From Oehlia diaphana (Eukaryota; Glomeromycota; Glomeromycetes; Glomerales; Glomeraceae): a DNA stretch of 64,000 nt. Shown piece by piece: positions 23,765 to 35,842 of the stretch. A program made the translations under genes and the position numbers. The notes beneath the pieces are model-generated. The model was not told the DNA's origin. It did no database searches and saw only the letters and a list, made by a program, of their open reading frames with translations. The DNA lies in NCBI GenBank assembly GCA_003833135.1, contig QZLH01000209.1:44727-108726 (forward strand), given 5' to 3'. Position 1 is the first letter of the stretch, and every line of letters begins with the position of its first letter.

Positions 23765-25630
23765 TCAGTTACTAGTGTCAATAGAATTCTTTTTGGTCGG
23801 TTTTCCAGCTTCATCAGCTCCTGGTTGTTGCGGTTTGCCATGAAAGAAATTTCTTATCGATTTAGCCGAGAATGATTTTTGTTCAGTTCTAGCCGCTAGA
23901 ATTTTTGCAGGAACAAGAACTTTACGATTTGTTTCTGAACTCGGCTCTACGCATATTAATGGAAAGCTACATAAATTTACGACCCAATCATCATAATTAT
24001 CATCCTCTAAATTTCCTACTTCCATTAATGTTGCATCAACTTTCGTATCTTTTTCAATCCATATAAGTTCAGCTGGCGGTTCTAAAACTTTTATACGGAA
24101 AACGAACATTTTAATAACATTTCTAATAATGTCTGCTAACATGTCTTCATTTTCTTTTCTTTTGTCAGCTTTTTTAATTGTACGAAATTGGCTCATATAC
24201 TTAATAATTTCATCATTGAGTCCCTGAACGAATTCATGTTCTCTTTTATCACTGCTTAATCCAAATCCACGATCCCCAAGAACCGCGTAAACAAGTTGTT
24301 GAATTTTTTTTGGAGCTGCAAAACTAACTTCGTCTGTACCAGTTCGGGAATTAATTAATGTATTTATCTTTGACAAATAATTTTGTGTTGAGATCATAAT
24401 ATCTAATTCAAGATATTTGTTCAAGATTTTGTTATCATTAATTTCTGGTTGGAATCCTTTGGTCAAATATTCATTAGTTCTTGTAATAATAGTTTCAACA
24501 ATTATTCTTTGTAGAGCAGCCTTTGGAAGAACTTTATCTCCTTCAGAATATTTACAATTGAACTGTTCCGATAAAAGTCGTGCTAAATTTTGTTCATTTA
24601 TATCAACACCCCCCTTTATTTTACAAAATTCATTAATTTTATCTTGTATAATCCCGATCTCCATTGTAAGTTGAGTAGGATTATTGGCGTCATTATCACC
24701 CAAACGATAATTCCTAGCATCTCCTAAAGCTGACTGATATTGAGATGCTTCATTTCTTAACTCCTCATTCTTTTTGTGAAGCTCAATATAATCCTTCCTT
24801 TTATTTTTCAGTTGTTCATCTAATTGATCGTATCTTTCATTCCAAGCGTTAATAGTATGCTCAAGTTTACTTTCAAGTCTCAATTTTTCATTACTCAATT
24901 GGTTTACTATATTAGACCATGCGATTTCATTTTCTTTATAAGATTTTTCTTTATTAGCCCATGCGTTTTCAATCTCTTTATAAGATTTTTCTAAATCTCT
25001 GATGTATTTTTTTAAATTTTCTTCCTCTTTCTCTTTCTCTTTGAGTTCTTTTTCTCTTTTTTTTAATTTTTCTTTTAATTCTTTCAAATCTTTTGATTCC
25101 TTTGATTCCTTTGATTCCTTTGTTTCTTTTGGTTCCTTTGATTCCTTTGATTCCTTTGATTCCTTATCATTATTATCCTTCTTGTCTTTAGGTGGTTCAT
25201 TGGATTTTTGTTCGAAATTATCAGTTGATTGCTTTGTAATAGGAATAGCTTCACCAGGGAGATGTTTTACATGATTGACTTCTATCATTTCTTGAGGTTT
25301 GGTAGAATTATTAAATTCATTTATAAGTAAACCGAAAAGTTTTCCTTGAATATCTTGAGCACTCATATTTGAAGTATCTACATCCTTAAAAAATTTTTGA
25401 AAAATAATCCTAATACTCCCAAAGCTAATTTTCCTATTAGGATTCTCTGTATTATTTGGATTATTTAGATTATTTGAATTATCCGGATTATTTGAAATAT
25501 CTGGATTATTATCTGGATTATTCGAAATATTTAGATTATCCGGAATATTTGAAATATCTGGATTTTTAATAGCTGGATTATCTGAATAATTATACAGCTT
25601 TTCCGGAGGAGAGCTCTTAGGGTTTTCCAT
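23765..25630 (-). CDS. Uncharacterised coiled-coil protein with Asn/Pro-rich N-terminus
   Basis: An intronless minus-strand frame gives 621 aa from MENPKSSPPEK (ATG at 25630-25628). An upstream in-frame ATG exists, but the residues between are poly-Phe from an A/T tract, so the inner start is preferred. Residues about 15-70 are low-complexity NNPD/NPDISN repeats. Residues about 150-200 hold KES/KEPKETKES repeats that pass into a long coiled coil to about 305, including two related segments (KSYKEIENAWANKE and KSYKENEIAWSNI). The remaining 300 residues are mixed and helical, without a motif I can name; I recall similar C-terminal parts in Rhizophagus predicted proteins, but this is memory only. 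The tail is basic and Ser-rich. It sits alone, opposite in strand, between HSPA12-like genes. Localisation is unknown; there is no signal peptide or membrane segment. Confidence 0.8.
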   Translation of the reverse strand: MENPKSSPPEKLYNYSDNPAIKNPDISNIPDNLNISNNPDNNPDISNNPDNSNNLNNPNNTENPNRKISFGSIRIIFQKFFKDVDTSNMSAQDIQGKLFGLLINEFNNSTKPQEMIEVNHVKHLPGEAIPITKQSTDNFEQKSNEPPKDKKDNNDKESKESKESKEPKETKESKESKESKDLKELKEKLKKREKELKEKEKEEENLKKYIRDLEKSYKEIENAWANKEKSYKENEIAWSNIVNQLSNEKLRLESKLEHTINAWNERYDQLDEQLKNKRKDYIELHKKNEELRNEASQYQSALGDARNYRLGDNDANNPTQLTMEIGIIQDKINEFCKIKGGVDINEQNLARLLSEQFNCKYSEGDKVLPKAALQRIIVETIITRTNEYLTKGFQPEINDNKILNKYLELDIMISTQNYLSKINTLINSRTGTDEVSFAAPKKIQQLVYAVLGDRGFGLSSDKREHEFVQGLNDEIIKYMSQFRTIKKADKRKENEDMLADIIRNVIKMFVFRIKVLEPPAELIWIEKDTKVDATLMEVGNLEDDNYDDWVVNLCSFPLICVEPSSETNRKVLVPAKILAARTEQKSFSAKSIRNFFHGKPQQPGADEAGKPTKKNSIDTSN

Positions 25631-26381
25631 TTCATAAAAGAAATCTAAAGAAAAAGCTTTATTTGGTTTTTTCTTGTAAAAAAAAAAAAAAAAAAATTCA
25701 AACCCGAGATACAAATCTATAAAAAGTAATTAGTTTTATATTCCAATATTTCTTATCAAATTGAAAATCTTATTATCATTTATTTATTGATTCAGAAAAA
25801 GATACAACAAACAATATAATAATGTTAGTGTTGTGTAATTTTCTACTTGCATATTGGAAAACGTATGAAATTTTTAATTTTGGGTATACAAAAAATCTTC
25901 TTTTGTAATTTTACCATTTTAGGAAAAGTGGATAGTGACATCTGATTAGTGATTATTCTTAAAAACTGTTATTTGAAACATAGCGTGACGATTAAAGTAT
26001 TAAACGGACTACCGATTCCGCTTAATAACCATTTTTGAAAGACGGAAATGTTGTAGTACATCACTTGCTGATACTTACCACTTTACGGCTTTTTGTTTAT
26101 ATAACACGGAGACAAAAAACTTGATTTAAAATGAAAGGTTGGTTTTTTTAATAGCGGGTATAATGTGACACGGAACCACAAGAAATTCAAATGTGACAAT
26201 GTGACAATTGAAAAGAATGTACGTCAATCAAATTTATAATGGCTTTTTTTTTTCCTTTCCGCTTTGAATTCGTTGGACTTCTTCATTTCCGTTTTTCCTC
26301 TTCTTGAGAGAATTCGTTGAGCTTTTTTCATTTCTGCTTTGGTAGAATTTTCTGGGCTCTTTTTTCTTCATAGAAGAAATC
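25631..26381. other. Divergent intergenic region between the coiled-coil gene and H9
   Basis: Both neighbours start here and are transcribed away from each other. The family CTCCGGAAAATG and TATAAATAGG pair is absent; TTTATATAACACGG at about 26095 is a possible TATA box for H9. Nothing else is clear. Confidence 0.4.
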
Positions 26382-28654
26382 ATGGATGTTCGTGTCGTTA
26401 TATCCATTGGTAATTATCTAAAGTTGTTTTCTTTAAATACCGCTATTATTTAGAAAATCATTGCTAAAAAATTCATTCAAACCAATAGATTTTGGGACAA
26501 CATATTCTGTAAGTTATTCTTTTAATCTTCTTATTTTTAAGCTATTGGATTTTCGTTAAATCACCGCAAAATTTTTAGGGATTCGCATATGCACATAAAG
26601 TAAATACCGAAATTATCACGAATGATACTTGGCCCGACCAAATCGGTCCATTAAAAACAAATACAGTATTACAATATGACAAAAATTTTAAAAATGTTGA
26701 AGAATGGGGGTTTCCGGCGTTAGCTAAAAAACCAAAAAAAAGTAAAGGAAAATCAAAAAATCAGACTGCTTCAAAACCGGTCGAGCATTTTAAATTACAT
26801 TTAGGTAATATGCCTGACAACGAGAAACCTGTTATGCCTAAAGGCATAAATTATAGAAAAGCCATCGTTGATTATTTAAAATGTATGGGGAAAGTAAGCA
26901 TCTTTGTATTTATTTAAGTATGATCTTGTTATGATTAGATTTTCTCATTCTTATTTGATTCTTTATAAATAGTTAATCAAGGAGACAATAGGTACTCGAT
27001 GGCCAAATGTAAAATTCATGGATCAAGTTTTGATCATATTAACAGTTCCTGCAGGATTCTCCGATCAAGCAAAGGCAATAATGAGGGAATGTATTTATGA
27101 AGCAGGTTTAATTAACATAAAAAGCTCTGAAAGATTACAATTTACTACTGAACGTGAGTATATCCCAATGCTAACGTCTTGTGTCCAATTTTAATTTATA
27201 AATTACCAATTAATCTTTTTTTCTTTTTGGTTTTAATAGCTGAGGCAGCTGGTAAGTAATATCAAGTTCAACTACAAAATTATTATTTGGAATTTATCTA
27301 ACGTTTTTCTTTCAAAAAAAAAAAGCTGTATATTGCATGAAAGTGCTAAAGGAGCATATTTTAGATATCGTGGGAAGTATGTATATTTAATTTTTTCTAA
27401 TGCTTATTTCAGAGTATGAATTAATTACTAATAAATTTTATAATTTTTGATTTAGCCAACTTCTTAATTGTTGATTGCGGAGGTGGCACAGTGGATTTAA
27501 CTACACGGCAATTATTGGAGAATGATAAATTAGGAGAAAAAACTATTAGAGCATGTGGATTTTGCGGAGGAGTTTATGTTGACAAAAGTTTTCTTGCTTT
27601 TATCGGAGGGAAAATAGGACCTTCGGTTTTGACATTGCTTCAAGAAAATCATTACGGACAACTACAATATATGGTTCAGGAATTTTGTAAAAAAGTAAAG
27701 TTGTTGTTTACAGGGAATAAGGAAGAGTATAAATCTTTCGAATTGGATTTAGAAGATGTTTGTCCAATTATAAAACAATATGTCACGGGTGATAAATTAG
27801 AACAATTAGAAGAAGATGAATGGATCATAGAACTTAAATTTGAAGATGTTAAAAGAATGTTTGATCCTGTAATTAACAAGATTATTAAATTAATACGTGA
27901 ACAACTTAATAATAGTGGCTCCATTTCTGCTATGTTCTTGGTCGGAGGTTTTAGTGAATCCAAGTATTTACAAAAAAGAATTAGAGAAGAATTTTCGAGT
28001 AAAGTCAAGAACAGTAATATTTCCGTACCATCCCAACCAGTTGCTGCCATTGTCAGAGGAGGTAATTAATAAAATTGTATAAAGACGTTGTAATTTTTGT
28101 TTATTGATAAGAACTAAACAATTTATTATAATATTAAAAGCGCTTGAATATGGTCTTAATATGAAGAAAATTAAGTCCAGAAGGCTACCTTTATCATATG
28201 GAATCGAATTGGCTCCATTATGGTATGAATTTTTTTTTTTTTTCTTTTTTTAAAAAAAAAAAATTTAAATATTTTAATTAATATTTATAGGAAACCTGGC
28301 GACCCACCGGAAAGACGTCAAACGCATGATAGAATCTTTAAATTCAGACGTTTAGTTGAAAAAGGTATTGAAGTCGACACTGATGAAGAATTTGGATTAG
28401 AATTACACCCTAGTTACGCAAATCAAACGGAACTTTCGATAGAAGTATATTCTACGACTGCGAACGAAGCAACTTATTGTGATGAACCCGGGATGAAAAA
28501 AGTCGGGGAATTAAGATTGGATTTCCCGGATCCACATCTCGGATTCCAGAGAACAATAAAATTCACTTTAACGTTTGGTCAAATGGAAATTCGTGCTTAT
28601 GCTAGAAATCAGCAAGGAAAATCAACAAATGCAGTATTTGAATTTCTCATTTAA
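26382..28654 (+). CDS. H9: HSPA12-like Hsp70-family ATPase with a distinct intron set
   Basis: Predicted 552 aa. Exons are 26382-26409, 26489-26508, 26579-26893, 26973-27153, 27240-27251 (12 nt), 27326-27376, 27456-28061, 28141-28222 and 28291-28654; all phases close. The protein starts MDVRVVISI then DFGTTYS. An EPEAAAVYC-type connect-1 begins at about 181, FLIVDCGGGTVDL at about 205, then VGGFSES, PVAAIVRGA and CDEPGMKKVGELRLDFPD. The GK that other copies split over a 5 nt microexon is encoded without interruption (ATG GGG AAA), so one intron pair is absent. Three introns unknown in its neighbours interrupt connect-1, the residues after RGG, and a Trp codon at 28222/28291. It is the most diverged copy and sits between the two subarrays. 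Function as for the family: ATP-dependent, client unknown. Confidence 0.85.
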
Positions 28655-29154
28655 ATATTTTCCTTTGTAAAATATTATTTAGATCAAACAATGTTTACAT
28701 TTATTATCAGATAATTTATTTATTATATATATGTTTTTTAATCAATTATTTAATTTTTTTAATTCATGCTGATATTAAACCTTTTGGATCAAAATTTATA
28801 AATTATATTTACAAAAAAGTTCGAAATTGAAAATGATGTTATCCGTAAACATAAATTAAATAAAAGGACAATATGCGCATATTCGCGCAGCAGTTTATAT
28901 ATTTTGTAAATCTTTTCCTTTATAGCTTTTTCATGTAAATAAAAGGCTTATTCCTTCCTAGTAAGGACTGTGATAATGTCAATAATTTTTATAAATAGAG
29001 GTTCATTTTGAAAATTTTTTTTACGTAATTTTTCAGAGTTAGTTAGGTATATTGTAATATAGAAATAGTTAAACAGCATCCCCAGTTTGTTTTTTTTTTT
29101 TTTGAAAAAAAAACAAATATCATACATACATCATATATTAAAGAACAGAAAATC
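28655..29154. promoter_or_regulatory. H9-H10 spacer with possible H10 TATA box
   Basis: TATAAATA lies at 28990-28997, 165 bp before the H10 ATG and further than in type-A genes. A poly-T/poly-A tract at about 29090-29113 lies between. No other element is recognised. Confidence 0.4.
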
Positions 29155-31594
29155 ATGTCTGATAATTTAGATAATGATATTCGCGTTGTCGTCGGCATAG
29201 GTAAAAAAAATTTTTTTTTTTTGTAATAAGAAAAAAAATATTATATAATCGCCGCAGAAATCGAATATTAACGTTGCTTATCTTTTTTTTTGTTTTTTAT
29301 TTATTTTTTATTTTATTTTGTTTATATAAAGATTTCGGCACAACTTACTCGGTAAATCACATAATTTATTAATTACTTTATGTATATAATTAATTAGCTT
29401 AAGAATAAGTCGTAAGTTATAACGACTTTTTTATCATTATGAATTCGATTTATTTTTTTTTCTCTATTATAAATCACAGGGGTTCGCATATGCGCATGTA
29501 ACGAATCCTGAAATTATAACTAACGATGTTTGGCCGAAACAAATAGGACAAATGAAGACAAATACTGTCTTAAATTATGATATCGAATTTATTGATGTTG
29601 AATGTTGGGGATATCCAGCATTAGCTAAAAAACCAAAACGAAAAGAAAAAAATTCTTCGACCAAACCAGTTGAATTATTTAAATTGCATTTAGGTGATAT
29701 GCCCGAATCAGATAAGCCTTACCTTCCGCCTAATTTAAGTTATAAGAAAGCCATTACCGATTATCTTAGAGAAATGGGTAAATAATAAATTTTGATGTGA
29801 TCATACGAATAATTTTGCACAGTTAATAATCCCACCTTTTATAATTATAATTATTATTATAATTATTATTACAGGAGAGGTGATTAAATTTATTATTTTA
29901 TCTTTTTGTTTTTAAAAAAAAGACCTTCTTTTAACGATTATTCATCCATTTATATGTGTATATAGCTAATTAAAGAGACTGTGACCACTCGCTGGCCTGG
30001 AATTGATTTTATGAATCAAGTACTTTTGGTTCTTTCAGTACCCGCTGAATTTTCTGAAAAATCAAAGGGAATAATGAGAGATTGCGTGTACAGGGCTGGT
30101 TTAACAGGCAGTTTAAATTCTCCCAGGCTACAATTCACAACTGAACGTAAGTTTAAAATAAAAATACATATGTATATCTTACATTTATCTTTTTTTTTTT
30201 CAAAAAAAAAAAAAATAAAATAATCATAATTTTGTTTAAATTTATTCAGCCGAGGCGGCCGCCATATATTGTATGAATGTCGTCTCAGAAAATTTCGATG
30301 ATTTTGTCGGAAGTAAGTTACTATAATATTTAAATTCTTTTTATTTTACTTATGATTAAAATTATTGAATTGAATCATTATTTTATTTAATTTTATTCCC
30401 AGAATCTTTCTTAATTGTCGATTGTGGCGGTGGAACTGTTGATTTGACGACTCGTACATTATTAAGCGAAGATGAATTGGGTGAAATAACTATAAGAACG
30501 GGAGATTTTTGTGGTGGATCTTATGTCGATCAAGAATTTATAAATTTTCTTAAAACAAGAGTTGGAGAAGCTGCAATCAAACTTTTAAAGGAAAATCATT
30601 ATGGGCAATATCAATATTTAATACATGAATTTTGCAGAAATGTTAAGTTGCCTTTTACTGGTACCGAAGAGGAATTTGAAAATTACGATTTAGATATAGA
30701 GGTTAATATTTTTAAATTAAATTAAATACGATTTTTATAATAAAAAAATTTTTTAATTTTTTCTTTTATTTTGCAGCAAATATGCCCGGTATTAAAACAA
30801 TATGTCACTGAACCGGAAATAGATGATTTGGAGGATGATGAATGGATTATTGAAATTAAATTTGAGAATGTTAGAAAAATGTTTGATCCGATTATTAACA
30901 AAATTATTAGATTAATTAATGGACAACTTGATGCCGATAATGACTGTTCTGCAATGTTTTTAGTTGGAGGATTTAGTGAATCGAAATATTTACAAAGAAG
31001 AATTAAAAAAGAATTTAATAATCGAGTTAGACATATTTCAGTACCTCGTCAACCAATTGCTGCTATTGTGCGTGGGGCAGTAAAATATGGAATCAACAAA
31101 AGACATATTAAAAGTAGGGTATTAAAATATAATTATGGAAAGTTTGGTCTTAGGAAATTTGAAAGTAATGACGATATTCATAGAAAGAGACCAAGTGGTT
31201 ATGTTCAATATTTTGAATTGTTGGCCAGAAAAGGAACAGTCGTTGAAGTTAACGAAAGATTTTCTGAAACTTATTGTCCGGAATACAGGTAATTACTATG
31301 GATTTATAATTTAATTTAATTTGTAAACTAATATATATATTTTTAATGTTATATAGTGAACAAAATTCTATGCTTTTCCAAATATTATTAACAACAAAAG
31401 ATAATATAAAATATTGTGATGATAAAGATGTAACAAAATTAGGTGAATTTGTTACTGAATTACCAGATATTCATCTTGGAAAAGATAGACTTGTTTATTT
31501 TGAATTATGCTTTGGCGAAATGGAAATTAAGGCGTACGCGAGGAATAAATATAATAATCAAGAATATAATACTACTTTTGAATTAGAATTTTAG
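29155..31594 (+). CDS. H10: HSPA12-like Hsp70-family ATPase, type B
   Basis: Predicted 553 aa. Exons are 29155-29200, 29332-29351, 29480-29777, 29875-29879 (5 nt), 29966-30146, 30250-30312, 30403-30701, 30777-31288 and 31357-31594; all phases close. The start is MSDNLDNDIRVVVGI, with DFGTTYS at 16-22. The microexon is GAGAG, so the dipeptide is GE where paralogs have GK, and its donor is GTGATT. EPEAAAIYC starts at about 183, FLIVDCGGGTVDL at about 207, VGGFSES at 367-373, PIAAIVRGA at 397. Two introns absent in type A split DIE|QICP and a Ser codon after PEY. The C-terminal region lost the CDEPGMK form (here CDDKDVTKLG). Likely a cytosolic ATPase; the client is unknown. Confidence 0.87.
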
Positions 31595-31878
31595 ATTGTG
31601 AACATTTAGTTAGCAAGAGCATTAAAAATATTAAAAATATTATAATAATCACATATGTATTTATATATAAATTATAGTATATTGTTTATCAAGAAATAAA
31701 CTATTAATCTATTCTATTATCTACTATTTCACGTGATTAATACAACGATAAGCTGCAGAGATTGTATCGTACTACTTAAGTGGGAAAAATGTGATATAGA
31801 TATATATATATACGTATATATATATATATATTAATAGACAATTTTTTCTATATTCCCTCTCATTTTTATCTAAAAAAA
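31595..31878. repeat. H10-H11 spacer with AT dinucleotide tract
   Basis: A TA/AT microsatellite lies at about 31796-31835, 45-80 bp before the H11 ATG where a TATA box would be expected. No other element is recognised. Confidence 0.5.
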
Positions 31879-34299
31879 ATGCAAGGAATTCGTGTTGTTG
31901 TTGGTATAGGTAATAAAGAATTAACAGTATTTAAATTTAAAATTTAAAATAAAAAAAAATTAAAAATAAAAAAAAATCCGATACTTAAAATTTTATAAAT
32001 CTTATATCTATCGGTTTTTTTACCCGTATTTAAATAATTGTGGTCTAAAAGATTTCGGTACAACATATTCGGTAATTAAAAATTTCCTTAATTCGTTTAA
32101 TTTTTTCAAAATTTGATTATTGTAAATAATCAGAATTGTTTTTATCATAATAAAATAGGGTTTCTCTTACGCGCATTTATCAAACCGTATAATTGCAACC
32201 AATAATAAATGGGCTGATCAAGTTTCAAATACAATAGACGATGAATATTTGGACCAAATAGAAAACTTAAAAATAATTACAGCTTTAGGATATGATAAAG
32301 ATTTTAAAGAGGTTGAATGTTGGGGACAATCAGTATTTACAATTGACGAAAAAAAATCAGTATATCCTGTCGAATTATTTAAATTACATATGAGTGATTC
32401 GGATAAAGATAAAGACAAATCAAAAAATGCTCACCTTCCGGATAATTTTGATTATAAGAAAGCTATTACCGATTATCTTAAGGAAATGGGTAAAGTGTAA
32501 ATTTTGAATTCAATGAGCTTATATCAAATAAATAATTTTAACAATTTTTTTGTTTTCATTAAAAAAAAACTTACAGGAAAGGTGATTTAAAATATACAAA
32601 TCATTATATATATAATATATTTCTTTAAGTAATACTTATTTTAATTTATTTATTTCTATCTGATATAGGAAATTAAAAAGACTATAAAAACTCGCTGGTC
32701 TGGTATTGAATTGCACCAAATACTATTTGTTCTTGCAGTTCCAGCGGGATTCCCGGAAAATTCAAAAGCAATATTGAGAAAATGTGCATACGATGCTAAT
32801 TTAATAACTAACTTAAAAACATGGAAGCTACAATTCACTACAGAACGTAAGCAATATGAAAACTTATTTATATTTAAAAACACTTTTTATAATTTTTCAT
32901 TTATTTTTTTTTATTTACTCATTTTAGCTGAAGCAGCAGCAATATATTGTATAGACAATATCCCTAAAGAAAAAATCAGTGAATATATCGAGAGTAATTA
33001 AATTTTGTAATCTGCTATTCTTCTTATGGCTTAGATTAGTGTATTCTAATAATAATTATTTATTGTTAGAATCATTCTTAGTCGTTGATTGTGGTGGTGG
33101 TACCGTTGATTTAACAGTTCGTAAACTATTAAATAGGGATGAATTAGGCGAAGTGACTATAAGAACAGGAGGTCTCTGTGGGTCGACTTATGTCGATAAT
33201 GAATTTATAAAGTTTCTTGAAAATAAACTTGGAAAATCCGCAATTAACAGTTTAAAGGAAAATCATTATGGGCAATATCGACTTTTGATACATGAATTTT
33301 GTAAAAACGTTAAATTTCTTTTTACTGGTGTTGAGGAAGAATATAAAACCTATGAATTGGATATTAAGGTTAGTGCTTTAACAATTTATCTTTAAATATA
33401 ATTTTATTTAATATTTAATTATTATTAATTTATAATTATGTAGAAACTAAGTCCAAAATTGAAACAATACGTTACTAAACAACATTCAGATGAAAATCGA
33501 TGGATGATTAAACTTGCGTTTGATGATGTTAAAAAAATGTTTGATCCTATTATTAACCAAATAATTAAATTAATTCGTGATCAAATTGATCAACTTGATA
33601 AAAAAGATGTCCCGTGTCCAATCATGTTTTTAGTTGGAGGTTTTAGTGAATCGAAATATTTACAAAAAAGGATCCGAGAAAAATTTAAAGAACAACAGAT
33701 TACAGTGTCTCCTCGACCAATTGCTGCTGTTGCAAATGGAGCAGTAAGTTATGGAATTAACGAAAAGTTTATTAAGAATAGAGTATTGAAATATAATTTT
33801 GGAAGGTCAACCCTTAGACCGTATGATGAAAATATTGATCCGATTGATAAAAAGAGAGAAAGTGGACATGTTTTAGTTTTTAAATTATTGGCCAAAAAAG
33901 GGACAATCGTTGATGTTGATCAAAAATTTTCTCAAACTTCTCATCCGGAAAACAGGTAATTATTTTAAAATCTTCCTTATTATAAAACAATTCAATTGAC
34001 ACTTTTTTTAAAAAAAAAAAATTAGTGATCAAGAAAAAATGTGGTATCAAATATTAATAACAGAAAGAGATGATGTAAAATATCCTGATGAAGATGGCGT
34101 AATAAAATTAGGCGATTTTATTATTGATTTACCAGATGCACATCTTGGTAAAGATAGGAAAGTTCGGATTGAATTAACTTTGGGCAAAATGGAAATTCAA
34201 GCATACGCAAAAAACGAATATAATGGACAAGAATATGAAACTTCTTTTGGTTATCATGATAAAGATCTCGTTGAAAAAATCTTAAAAGAAGAACCTTAA
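31879..34299 (+). CDS. H11: HSPA12-like Hsp70-family ATPase, type B
   Basis: Predicted 571 aa. Exons are 31879-31909, 32052-32071, 32159-32489, 32577-32581 (5 nt), 32669-32846, 32928-32993, 33070-33368, 33444-33955 and 34026-34299; all phases close. The start is MQGIRVVVGI then DFGTTYS. Exon 3 is 33 nt longer than in type A, with an acidic DSDKDKDKSK insert. EPEAAAIYC begins at about 188, FLVVDCGGGTVDL at about 213, VGGFSES at about 374. Connect-2 reads PIAAVANGA, so the usual Arg of RGA is Asn. The donor after exon 6 is weak (AGAGTAATT). The TGDFCGGSYVD block of other copies is TGGLCGSTYVD here and in H12. The C-terminus extends beyond the family's ELDF into a charged tail (KILKEEP). Likely active but possibly altered in nucleotide handling. 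Confidence 0.85.
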
Positions 34300-34790
34300 T
34301 ATAAAACCGCGTTAAATAGTCTTTATACTTCGTAGAGGAAATATATTATTTTATAAATAAAAATTATCTAAAATATCTATAAAAAATTTCCTACTTAAAG
34401 ACGGAACACAGTTGTCACAGTTGTTTAGAGCATATTCTAACTTGGACGTAATAATATTTGCGGTTTTATATTTTCACCAAAAACGTATAAATGCTCAGCA
34501 TTCCCAACTTATTATGCGTAAGCTTTATCGACTTATAAGCATTAATACTGTATAAATAACTAGTCTTGTAAAAAATACTGTTACAAGAATAAAATAAAAA
34601 ATTTCAACCCTTATCCTATTATAATATAAGTATTAAAGCTTCAAATTGTTAATATAGCATAAATAAATAAATATATACTACAGTATAGCATTTATCAAAA
34701 AGCTTTAATTGTCTGTGCGCACGTATACGAAGAATTTTCATATATATACCCGTCATCAAAATAAATATTAGTATGTCATTAATGTCAATA
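34300..34790. other. Spacer after H11
   Basis: AATAAA-like signals lie at about 34355. The remainder is AT-rich with no recognised gene. Confidence 0.4.
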
Positions 34791-35842
34791 TCGACTTCTT
34801 GGACTTGGAGCGTGTTTACTCTATCAAAGAGTTTGAACTAAACCGTTCTTTGGTAATTGATAACAAGCCTGTTCACCACTTCGAGCTGGAAAACTCATCC
34901 CCATACAAGGAGGTTCTCCTTCTTTCTTTTATCATAGTTGATGGTGATGGCCTAGTAATTTATGGATCGAATGTAGACACTTAAAAATTATTCTAAATTC
35001 ATATTGGTGAATAGCACCTTATTCTGGACTTTGAAGGGTATGATTATATACCCCAAAGCCCAGGATATATTTATTCTTTACAAGTTGAAGTTGCCGCAAA
35101 ATTGCGTCTCTGCTCAAAGATTGGAATGTCACTACTTGACAAAAAGGGATGGTAACTACCTCGCAAGGAGGGTTTCAAGTTTCAAGAGATAAAATTGTTG
35201 CCCCAGACATGGCTTTTACGCCAAGAAGCGCATTAAAAAATTGAGCAAGAAACAAATTACAACTTTTCGAGGCCGACCTTGGAGCCCCATATTTGTCATG
35301 GAGGTTGACGATTTCGAGGACATTTCAAGCAAGAATAAAAGGTAACCAGAAATGATTCACGTGGTAAAATACCTAATAACTCGAATACTTACCTCTTTCT
35401 ACTATCATTAGCTCAAAATTTGTTTAAGCTGACTCGAAAATGAAAGATGTATATTTTTCATAAAATACGTATGTACAACTCAGATGGTTGATCGATCCAG
35501 TTCATGAAAAATATTCTGGGTTTATAAGAGGGACAAGGACAATCAACCTTTTCATCGAAAGAAACCATGAATCGATCTCAGTGGAGACAGTTTTCTGCCG
35601 GAATTACTTTAAAAATAAACTGTATTAAAATGGAGAACTTGAGGTACGCTGTTATTATTTCTTCTCTATAACTTCTCTGCTATAAACTTATTATAATATT
35701 TCACAGGATGCGCCGTCATCAGAATCAGAAACATCATCATCATCGATTTCAGGTTCGTCAACGGCATCATCAGTCTGGTTTGTGAGCAAATATCTCCTCG
35801 TGGACCATCTAAAGTTTGATCATGATGGAGTAGTATAGCACA
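34791..35842 (+). pseudogene. Decayed multi-exon gene of unknown family
   Basis: This island is visibly less AT-rich than its surroundings and holds protein-like segments in shifting frames. They are a first piece at about 34799-34981 (ERVYSIKEFELNRSL, then HHFELENSSPYKEVLL), a second at about 35010-35190, and a third at about 35205-35340 (KKRIKKLSKKQITTF, RGRPWSPIFVMEVDDFED). A plausible intron (35341 to about 35479) joins KNK-R to WLIDPVHEKYSGFIRGT. An in-frame TAA at about 35623 breaks the next piece, and another plausible intron leads to a Ser-rich end (DAPSSESETSSSSISGS). At least one frameshift and one stop prevent a full product. I do not recognise the family; a repeat-borne gene is possible. 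Confidence 0.5.

Noticed and set aside
24417..25274. Plus-strand frames opposite the coiled-coil gene (Phe/Ser-rich)
   Set aside because: They are mirror images of KES and Lys/Glu repeats on the coding strand.
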